Below are positions 1-9,006 of a DNA stretch of 64,000 nucleotides, piece after piece. This stretch comes from Plasmodium coatneyi (Eukaryota; Apicomplexa; Aconoidasida; Haemosporida; Plasmodiidae). Location: the NCBI RefSeq assembly GCF_001680005.1, contig NC_033566.1, positions 1,922,001-1,986,000 on the forward strand. Reading direction: 5' to 3'. Within the stretch, counting starts at the first letter, position 1. Every line of letters starts with the position of its first letter. The position numbers were made by a program, and so were the translations under genes. Under the pieces are notes generated by a model, which saw nothing but the letters and a program-made list of their open reading frames with translations, did not search any database and was not told the DNA's origin.

Positions 1-360
1 AAAAGAAATAAGGAAAGGAAAGGAAAGGAAAGGAAAGGAAAGGAAAGGAAAGGAAAGGAAAGGAAAGGAAAGGAAAGGAAAGGAAAGGAAAGGAAAGGAA
101 AGGAAAGGAAAGGAAAGGAAAGGAAAGGAAAGGAAAGGAAAGGAAAGGAAAGGAAAGGAAAGGAAAGGAAAGGAAAGGAAAGGAAAGGAAAGGAAAGGAA
201 AGGAAAGGAAAGGAAAGGAAAGGAAAGGAAAGGAAAGGAAAGGAAAGGAAAGGAAAGGAAAGGAAAGGAAAGGAAAGGAAAGGAAAGGAAAGGAAAGGAA
301 AGGAAAGGAAAGGAAAGGAAAGGAAAGGAAAGGAAAGGAAAGGAAAGGAAAGGAAAGGAA
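1..360. repeat. (AAAGG)n pentanucleotide microsatellite
   Basis: A nearly perfect tandem array of the 5-base unit AAAGG fills the first ~350 bases, starting around base 13 and ending at about 360. The window edge may cut it. The + strand is entirely purine. It lies about 1.5 kb upstream of the SICAvar start codon, so it is probably 5' flanking DNA of that gene or the 3' flank of a neighbour outside the window. Confidence 0.97.
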
Positions 361-1834
361 ACGATATCTAAGGAGGAACGGAATGGGGATCTAAGGAAGG
401 AGGGAAGAAGGAAAGAAGGAATAAGAAAGAATAATGAATGAAGGAAAGAAGGAAAGAAGGAATAAGAAAGAATAATGAATGAAGGAAAGAAGGAAAGAAG
501 GAATAAAGGAAGGTGTCTAAGGAAAGAAGGAATAAGAAGGAAAAAGAAAAAGAAGTTCTAAGTGAGAAAGAAAAGAAAAAAAAAAAAAAAAATAGGTTAA
601 AGAAGAGAGAAAAATTTAAAAAAAGAAAAAAAAAAGAGATGCGTAATTCCTCTCTTCTTCCTTCTTCCTTTTTTCATTAGAAGAAGGCAGTGTACAGGGA
701 AGGGTATCAGGGAGAATGATTACATGCAGAAAATTTTCGCTTTAGCCTTTTTTAAGAAGAAAAGAAAAAGAAAAAGAAAAAAATTTAGGGAAAAAGAAAA
801 AGAAGGTTTAAAAAAAAAGAACATAAGGTAGGTAATTCCTACCTCCTTTTTCTTCAGAAAAGTGCAATGTATGTAAAGAAGGAAGGTTTAAGGAAGAAAG
901 AAAAGAAGAAGGAAGGTGTAAAGAAGGAAGGTTGTTATGGTGTAAAGAACGAAGGTTTAAGGAGAAAAAGAAAAGAAAAAAGAAGGTGAATAATTTTTTC
1001 TTTCTTTTAGAAGAGTAGTAGAAGTGCATAGATAGAATGTATAAGAGAGGTTGGGTAATATTTTCCTCCCTTTTTTTTAAAAAAAGAGGTAATGAATGTA
1101 TGGGAATATTATTTTCTTCCCTCCTTTTCGTCAGAAAGAATGCATATTATGATAGAGGGAAGGAAGATTATTCTTTTTGTAAGGAAAAAGGAAAAATAAA
1201 GAAAAAAAAGAAATAAAAGGAGGGAAGGTGGATAATTCCTCTCCTCTCTTTTTTTTAAAAGAGAACGAGGAAATAAAAAAAAAAAGTGCGAAAAGTAGAA
1301 AGGTAGGTAATTCCTCCCTTTCTTCCTCTCCCTTCTTCTTCTTCTTTTTATTTTTTTTCAGAAGGAAAGTGGTATACAGGAAAATCGGAAAAGAAGTTGC
1401 ATGCAGGAATTTTACTGTTTCCGCTTTTTTCAAAGAAAAGAGAAAAAGGAAGAAGAAAAAAGAAAAGAAGTTCTAAATGAGAAAGAAAAGAAAAAAAAAA
1501 AAAAAAAAAAGGAAAGAAGGTGAGTAATTACTTCCTTCTCCCTTCTTTTTTCTTTAGAGGCCGAATGCTTTGTATAGTGAAGGGAAGAAATAATCAATCG
1601 GACGGAAAAAGAGAGAAAAAAAGGAAGAATAATTTAAAAAGTAGAATTATGGAAAAAAAGGGAAAAAAGATTGTAAAGGAGTTTGGAAGAGTGTAAGGAA
1701 GTAGAAATAAAATTAAAGAAAATGATAGAAGTATAAGAAGCATAGTGAAGGAATTTATGGATAAGACTCCATAATGGAAATGGTCATTTGAATTTTCTTT
1801 AAAGGAAAGATCAATTAATAATATCAGAGGCACC
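361..1834. repeat. Purine-rich low-complexity 5' flank of the SICAvar gene
   Basis: About 1.5 kb of irregular A/G-rich sequence on the + strand, with short imperfect repeats. A block containing 'gaaggaaagaaggaataag' recurs two to three times between about 400 and 540. Pyrimidine-rich patches around 645-670, 1240-1350 and 1525-1555 interrupt it. Open frames here are only poly-Lys/Glu or poly-Phe/Ser translations of the bias. The promoter and 5' UTR of the SICAvar gene should lie here, but I recognise no specific element. Confidence 0.8.
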
Positions 1835-4800
1835 ATGACGGATATTGTGAGGAAATTAGTAGGAAGGTGGCATAAGGATCGGACGAGGCACCAGCATATG
1901 GTGGATGCCGTTAATGTAAGCAAATAAGGCTAAAGGAAGGAAGAGTAAATGAATAGGAGTATATATGTGTCAGAATAAACTATGGTAGAGTGTGCAGGGG
2001 ACACATTTGTATGCACGATTAATTATTGCTTAAATTGCAGGCTAAAATATGGGATGACATGAAGACAATATTTACTAATCTTATGAATACTCTTTGGGGT
2101 GAGCAACCCGGAATAAGAGATCTATGCAAGGACGGAATGGATGCCGAGGAGAATGATATTGCTCAATGGGGCGATGCAGAAAAGGAGTTATGCAAAGCTA
2201 TGATGAAAGTTGTACTATACACTAATGGATTAACGCAAGATTTAGCAGTAAGGAGGAAAGTCGATGGTGAGGATATAGTAGACACTTACTTTAGGTGTTT
2301 AGTGGGGAATGCAGTTTTAGTAGAATTGTATGGAAGTAATTGTCGATTTGATAAGGTACTCCCATATGTGTCAGGAATAGTAGGGGCAACGGTGCAGCAG
2401 TTGCATGGGAAGGAAATGACGGATGAAAAGTGTAGTGCATTTAATCGTCAAGATGCACAAATAGGGGGAAAACTTATTAGTAAGACTATAAGCGACTGGA
2501 TAAACGACGGAAAGTGGAAAGACCAAGCGAAAATACGGAATTATAACGCAATAGAAACACAGGGGAAAAATTGTACCCAAGATGCGACAAGTGGAAAAGG
2601 CAGGAAGGGAACAGGAGAGGAGGATAACAATAAGGAACGGAAGGACATAGAAGAAAAAGTAAGCGAAATAAAGGAAATAATAGATAAAGGCGAAACAGTA
2701 TCCCAGACAGGTGCAAACCAAGTAATGGAAAAAATGAATCCGAATGATAGTGAGGATGACATGAAGAGGAAACTGAAAAAAGGAATTGAAAATAAAGTAC
2801 AGGAAGAGAAGGAAGCAGCTGTAGCGAAGGCAGCACTATCGAGTAATCCAAAGCAGGTAGGTAAGTAATATTATTAAAAGTATTATATAAGAAAAGAACG
2901 AAAGGAAAGGAAAAAAAAAAGGACGAAAGAGAAAGAAAAAAAAGGAAGAAAGAAAAGAAGGGAAAGAAGGGAAAGAAAAGAAAGAAAGAAAAGGAAAAGA
3001 AGGAAGAGAAGGAAGGAAAGAAAAGAAAGAAAAGAAAGGAAAGAGAAAGAAGGAGAAAGAAAGGAGAACGGAAAAGGAAGGAAAGAAAAAAAAAGGGGGA
3101 ATGTAGAAGAAAAGGATGAATCTATCCTACTATTCATGTCTTCACTCACTGTTTTTTCCATTCTTTCTTTTCTTATAGGTGAAGACTGCAGCAAGGATAA
3201 AGTTGACTTATGTAAACGTATAAATTGCCTAGCAAATATATGGAGCCAAAATAAGGGACATGGGGAGATTGCAAGCTGGGTAAGGGAACAATATTTTACT
3301 ACCTTTTAGTCTATTGTTGTATAATAAATAGTACTCTCTATGAACGTTAATTTAAAATGTGGTGCTGTCTGTAGAATTTATGTACATATATGGAGGGAAT
3401 ATGTATATATATGTTCCTTCCTCTTTTTCCACATGAGTAGGACTCCATGGAAAGTGACATTAAGAGTGTGGCCACATGTATGTTTGCTTCTATATCTACA
3501 AATAGCACAAAAATGCAAAGTTACTGTACTGCTGGACATACAGAAACAGATAGTAGAAGAGTCACGGACCCAGAAAAGAAAGCATGTCACTATATTACTG
3601 CAGGATTAAAGCATATTTATGAAATTAAAGCAGATGAAGGGAAGAATGCACCCGAGGAGAAAAAGAAAGCAGAAGACGATCGCTTATTTAAGCAAACAAT
3701 GTTATGCTTAGTTTTGAACGCCTTTGCAGATGAGTTGCGGGAGAAGGTTAAATCCCCCTGTGAGGTCAGTGACGAAACAATAAAACAAGCATTTGATAAA
3801 GGGAATGGGGAACGTGTGAAATGGTGTAAGCATAAGGTGAATGGTAAGAGTGAGTGTGTTCAATGTGATAGGTATGGGGATTATGCAAATTGTACAATAG
3901 GCGGTACTAAAGAAACAGATAAAGTAGGGCAAAAGTTGCATGAATTGTTCAAGAGTAACAGCAAAAAAGAACAATTAGATCAAGGTCTAAGTTCTACATT
4001 TAAGTCCTTATGTGATCGCACCCAATGTGTAATAACACAATGGACCAGGGACAAAAGAATAGAGAGGAACAAAACGAAGGGCGAACCGAAGCGCGAAGAT
4101 ATTTGGGAGGTTTTGAAAGGATTCATATTAAACATTGCTGTCTAATTTTTTAAAATTAAAATGGAACGATAAATATATATTTTTTCACGGGAAGAATAGA
4201 AATGTCTTTGCATAAGTACTATTTATATTTGCGTGTTCCCCCCTCCTTTTTCCTTCTTTTTTCCGTTGTATGTGTAGACGGACATTTGGAACGATATGGA
4301 GAAAAGGATTAACCCACTTGCCGAGGCCATGTCTAATACGGACGCAGCTGTGGACAACTATTGTACTAGCACTGACGAGAAGAACAAAGAAGCATGTAGG
4401 CAAATTGTCAGTGGACTGATGCATGTATACAAAACTCAAGGGGAACGAAGCAGTGAAAAGAGTTCAAAGGGAAATAGTAGAATATTCCATCAAACTATGA
4501 AATGCGCTTTCCTGAATGCATATGCAGATATGTTGGAGAACAAGGATCCATGTAAACCACTGAACGGCGTGAAAGAAGCATTTAATAAAAGTACAGAGCT
4601 CCATAAACAGTTGTGTCAGGATGATACTAATTGTGTAGAATGTATAAGGGAAAAAAATTTAGGTTGCACAGTAAAAGTGAGAGGAAATCTATTGAATAAT
4701 GTAAAAGGGGAACTCGGGAAGAATAAACAAATACAGAATGCTCTAAGTAAAATATGTCCACCACCCAAACCCGATAACAAAGCAACCGAAGCACCAGGAG

Positions 4801-6633
4801 GAGGGTTAAGGAGTGATACTGAAGATGGGGAAATTGCAACACAACCAGGTAAGAGTCCAAAGAATATTGAAGATCCCATAGTTATCCCTATATTGGACGA
4901 TGAAATTATAACAGGTTGCCATGGTAGTGACTGTGGCGTGTTCGATGATGATAACCTAAGTGTTGGCACTTTTTCTGATACTGGTGTCGCTGGAACTGTT
5001 ACTACAACTGAAATTACTTCTACCACTTTAGGCCCTAATTTAGACAGTAATACAGGAGAAGATGGAAAGAAAAGGCAAGATATTAATGCTGCAACTACTG
5101 GAACAGGTACAAATGGTGAAACCCAAACTCCAAGCACAGGAACAGACACTCAGACTCCCTCACCACCTGACTCCGGTGCTTCCGCTGGTCCAGCACCTCC
5201 TACTCCACCAGATAATAGTAGTAATAGTACCAGTGTTCCAAGTGTTGATACTACTGCTAGTAGCAGCAGCAGTAGTAGTAGTGATAGTGCATCACAACCA
5301 ACTGACCCGGCTGCTGGTGCACTGGGTGGTTTGGTACCTGTTGCTGGTGGTGTTGTACCTGGTGTTCCAGGTGTTGCACCAAGTTCGGACCCGGGTTTAG
5401 GTGTGAATGTTGGAGTTCAGGATTTAGGAAGGGGTTTCAGTTCTCAGGGTACAGGTGCTTCAGGAGGTGGAAAGGGAAGTGCAACTATTTCAAAAGCACC
5501 CAGGGCTGCGGAAATAAGGAATGTGAGGAAGGAAGGGATGGTCAACCCTTCCGACCTCCTTACCCAATACCTTCCTACCATTCCCGTCTTCATTGGTATT
5601 TCTGCTATCACCTACCTCCTTTGGAAGGTAAGAAAAAAAAACACTAATATAAGAAGAAAGAAAAAAAAAAAAGAAAAAAAAAAAAAAAAATGAAAGGAAT
5701 GAATGAATGAGTAAAGGAGTGTAAGATTTCACATTTTAGGTGTGTAGCATTCCGTACTTAAGGTTCAGGGTATTGGAATGAAGGTTTCAGGGTATAAGAA
5801 TAGTGATTCGCTCTTGGGGAATTGAGGTTTAGGGTATAAGAACTAAATTTTCAGGGAATGGGAATTAAAGGTTCATGGTATGGAGAATATCGATTTCGGG
5901 TGTAAGGAACAACAATATGACCAGGTACTTAGCTGTTTCAGGGTTTTTAAGAACAACAATGTGGCCTGGCATTTAGATGTTTTAGGGTGTTAGGACAATA
6001 ATGTAGCCTCGTATTTAGTTGTTTAGTGAGGGGAATTCATCCTAATGTGTGCATACATGAAGAAAGAAAATGAAGAAGGAAAAAAAAAAAAAAATTAATG
6101 TTAGAAGAAAAGAAGAAAGAAAAAAAGAAAAAAAAAAAAAAAAAAAGAAAAGAAAGAAAGGAAGGAGTGAATGAATAAGTGAATGAGTAAAGGAGTGTAA
6201 GGTTTCGCATTTAGGGTGAGTGTAGGATTTCGCACTGAATAGTGTAAGATTTGGCATTTAGGGTGGTGTGGGATTTCGCACTGAATAGTGTAAGGTTTCG
6301 CATTTAGGGTGAGTGTAGGATTTCGCACTGAATAGTGTAAGATTTGGCATTTAGGGTGGTGTGGGATTTCGCACTGAATAGTGTAAGGTTTCGCATTTAG
6401 GGTGTGTTTAGGATTTCACACTTAAGGAGTGTGTGTAGGATGTCGCATTTAGCGTTATGGTTCTAGGTTATAAGAACAGCAAGTGTGACCTGGTATTTAA
6501 GCTGTTTTAGGGTATAAGAACAACAATGTAACTGGGTACTTAGCTGTTTTAGGGTTTATGAACAACAATGTTGTCTGTTTTTTTAGCTGTTTAGGGAGGG
6601 GTATATATCTAAAATATGCATACAGAAAAAACA

Positions 6634-6665
<32 letters not shown>

Positions 6666-7514
6666 AAGAAAAGAAAAAAGAAAAGAAAAAAGAAAAGAAA
6701 AAAGAAAAGAAAAAAGAAAAGAAAAAAGAAAAGAAAAAAGAAAAGAAAAAAGAAAAGAAAAAAGAAAAGAAAAGAGGAAAAGAAAGGAAATAAAAAAAAA
6801 ATAATATAAAGGTAAATGAATGAGCAGGGGGGATGTGTAGGATTTCGCATTTTAGGGTGTATGTAGGATTTCGCATTTTAGGGTGATTGTAAGATTTCAC
6901 ATTTTAGGGGTGAAGAATGTCACATTTAGGGATGTGTGTAGGATTTCGCATTTTAGGGAGCGTGTAGGATTTGGCACATAGATTAAAAGTAGTACTTATT
7001 GTTCTTAAAAATAACACACTCACCCCTCTTAAAAAAACCTTTTCTCCTTCTTTTTTTTTTATAGTATTTTTTCATTGGTAAAAAAAGAAAACGTTACAAA
7101 AGAGCTCCTCAAGTATCTGGTCCTCCTTCTTTAGAAGAACAACTCCTTGATCGTGTGGACGACCAGGATGATGGTCCACATGTATATACCTTAGTAAAGG
7201 AACGCAGACAACCAAGATCTCTTCCAACGGGAAGAACGAAGAGGCCAAAAAAACGGGTTCCTGGTCTCCGTGCTGGTCGTCGTGGTGTCGGTCACCGCAT
7301 GATTATTGATATTCATTTAGAAGTCTTAGACGAATGTCAAAAGGGGGACCTGCATTCAAGGAAGGAAGACTTTTTTGAAATTTTGATTCAAGCGTTTATG
7401 GGAAGCAATTTTATAAAGGAGGAAAATATTCCTAAGGAAGATGTTCCTAAGAAGGAGGATCAAAGTTCAGATTCCGGGTTTAGTGTTGATGTTCCAAAGA
7501 AGGGAAGTTCCTAA
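1835..7514 (+). CDS. SICAvar: SICAvar variant surface antigen, six exons, truncated C-terminus
   Basis: Schizont-infected cell agglutination (SICA) antigen, a large variant protein carried to the infected red-cell surface that undergoes antigenic variation. My model joins 1835-1915, 2041-2860, 3179-3279, 3441-4109, 4278-5627 and 7065-7514. All introns are GT-AG and phases agree throughout, giving about 1,156 residues. Exon 1 encodes the short N-terminus (M-T-D-I-V-R-K). Exons 2-5 encode cysteine-rich SICA modules, with the typical 'IWDDM' and 'TDIWNDMEKRINPLAEAM' starts and the 'C...IVSGLMHVY' pattern. Exon 5 then runs through a Ser/Thr/Pro/Gly-rich stalk into a membrane segment ending 'GISAITYLLWK'. 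Exon 6 is the intracellular SICA C-terminal domain ('RRGVGHRMIIDIHLEVLDEC', 'KEDFFEILIQAFMGS'). Six exons is small for the family. The C-terminus stops early at 7512-7514 because of a frame change (separate entry). P. knowlesi or P. coatneyi are the likely sources. Confidence 0.9.
2861..3178 (+). other. SICAvar intron 2, purine-rich
   Basis: This 318-base intron starts GTAAGT and ends TCTTATAG. Between about 2885 and 3115 its + strand is almost all A and G in AAAG/GAAGG-type simple sequence. The flanking exons join in phase: one base (G) at 2860 plus GT at 3179-3180 makes a glycine codon. The sense-strand purine bias resembles the 5' flank of the gene. Confidence 0.75.
6195..6412. repeat. 93-bp tandem repeat with TTTAGGG cores
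   Basis: The unit begins 'gtgtaaggtttcgcattta' at 6195, recurs at 6288 and begins again at 6381, a spacing of exactly 93 bases. Each unit carries two 'catttaggg' elements and two 'ggatttcgcactgaatagtg' elements, so it has an internal near-duplicate half. More degenerate relatives ('gtgtaggatttcgcatttta') continue at 6830-6980. Confidence 0.9.
6630..6800. repeat. GAAAAGAAAAAA simple repeat
   Basis: About 150 bases of a regular A-rich repeat built from alternating GAAAAG and GAAAAAA blocks (11-12 base period), inside the last SICAvar intron. The long lysine/arginine or phenylalanine frames across it come from the repeat and are not genes. Confidence 0.9.
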
Positions 7515-7830
7515 GGAAGGGGTTCAAATTTCAGATTCCGGGTTTAGGGTTGATGTTACTAAGAATCAGGTTCTAAGTTATGATTCCGGGTTTATCGGGG
7601 AAAACATTGTTCTTAAGGAAGATATTCCTAAGGAACAGGTTCCAAGTTCAGATTCCGAGTTTAGGGAGGATGACTTCGTTCCAAAGGAAGATGTTCCTAA
7701 GGAAGAGGTTCCATGTTCTGATTCCGGGTTTAGGATGGAAGACTCTTTTCCTGAGGAACAGGTTCCTTAGGAAGAAACTATTTGTAGCGAAATTGTGGAT
7801 GCTAATCCTTTGGCATTGTTGTGTGTTTGA
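7515..7830 (+). pseudogene. Untranslated relic of the SICAvar cytoplasmic tail
   Basis: Beyond the stop at 7512-7514, coding-like sequence continues in the +1-shifted frame with the same periodic 'SDSGF' and 'VPKE' motifs seen just before the stop. SDSGF-type units lie near 7471, 7529, 7583, 7643 and 7718, two of them slightly altered. That shifted frame then meets TAG at 7768-7770, where the local repeat would predict a lysine codon. Past the TAG the same frame runs on to TGA at 7828-7830. So one frame change and one nonsense codon separate the translated part from what looks like the ancestral end of the exon. A single-base sequencing error near 7496-7502 could explain the first break but not the second. 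Confidence 0.75.
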
Positions 7831-9006
7831 GGAGTGTGAATTGGAAGAAAGCATCCTGCATAAGGAAATTTATTTGGATTATTTATTACAAAGTGTTTGA
7901 GACAGTAGGACGGTATGTTGTTATACTTCACACGTTATATTATGCTTATACTTAAGAAAAGATAGGCATCCTTAGGAGTGTCTGCATTTTTGAACATTCC
8001 TGCATTTGTCAAATTTAATAAATCTTTTTTTGTAAACGTGTTACCAAGAGGTTCACTTTCTTTTTTCCCTTTTTTTTTAAGAGCATATCTATATAATGTA
8101 ATATTAATATTATTATATGAATGTGCAGACCTTTAATGCATAATTAAATGACACAGATATAAGTAAATTTTCGTTTAATTTTTGATCCGCGAAAATTTTA
8201 TTAGACCACGCGTTTCCCTTCTTTTTTAAGTTTATATGCATACATATTATTAATTCCGTATATAGGAACCATTGTTTTGTGACATTACAACAATTGAACA
8301 TAATATTTGCTTAATTCGACCACCCTTCTTTTTTTTAAGTGGACTTTTTCTTCTTTTTAATATTTCCCATTTTCATGTGAATGTTGAAGAGTCCAAAAAA
8401 AAAAATAACCCCCCGCAAAATGTACATCTTAAAAAATAAATGTGCCAATCGGAAAATTATAATTTTTAATCCATACGGGGAAGAGTTAAAAAAAGGAGCA
8501 CCAAGAAAAAAAAAAGTAATACACAATAAAATGATCAACACTAATCAACATTAAAAAAAATAATAATAAAATAAAAAACAGATGGGTCACACATAATGTT
8601 ACTCCCACGAGGTGTACACACATTCCCGCGCGACCGCGTGGTTCTCTTATTACAGCCAAGGAATACACCCTCGTACACGTGAAGAACATGCAAGAGGCGG
8701 AACTTATCTAGCGACGGATGCATCGGGAGCACACCTTCGGGCATCAGAAGAATAAGAAAAAAAAAATGCTAATCAAGACTGCTTTTTCCTGCAATTTTAC
8801 CTTTCCCTATTTTGTTGCAGACGAAGTTGTCATGACGAAGTTTTTATTTTTTTCCTTTTTTTTACAGGTCTGCCCGTGGATCCAGTGGAAGCGAAGCATT
8901 TTACACTTCAGCAATTTAGCAGTTTAGCGATTTAGCAGCTCCGGTTCTTTTTTTTTTTTGTACTTTTTTTGGGGGAGACCCGCCAAGACCTTGATCATCC
9001 CTAACC
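7831..9006. other. Intergenic region between SICAvar and the GCN2-like gene
   Basis: About 1.2 kb of AT-rich DNA with T and A runs (for example 8055-8080, 8395-8405, 8949-8960). It should contain the SICAvar 3' UTR and the promoter and 5' UTR of the next gene. I see no coding exon, although the sequence becomes less AT-rich after 8590 as the next gene approaches. Confidence 0.6.

Larger units (their letters stand above)
5628..7064 (+). other. SICAvar last intron with telomere-like heptamers
   Basis: A long (1,437-base) intron between the transmembrane exon and the cytoplasmic exon, starting GTAAGA and ending TTTTATAG. It contains many copies of TTTAGGG or TTCAGGG, circular permutations of the Plasmodium telomere unit GGGTT(T/C)A. 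They are spaced out rather than in uninterrupted tandem. It also holds A-rich simple repeats and a 93-base tandem repeat. Interspersed telomere-like repeats near SICAvar and kir genes have, as I recall, been reported for P. knowlesi. Confidence 0.75.

Noticed and set aside
808..1476. Overlapping Phe/Ser-rich minus-strand and Lys-rich plus-strand frames upstream of SICAvar.
   Set aside because: Product of purine/pyrimidine strand bias; no start context, no domain, no splice structure.
6558..6809. Long Lys/Arg frames (and the reverse Phe frames) across the A-rich repeat in the last SICAvar intron.
   Set aside because: They are direct translations of a GAAAAG/GAAAAAA simple repeat within an intron bounded by good splice sites; no protein-like content.
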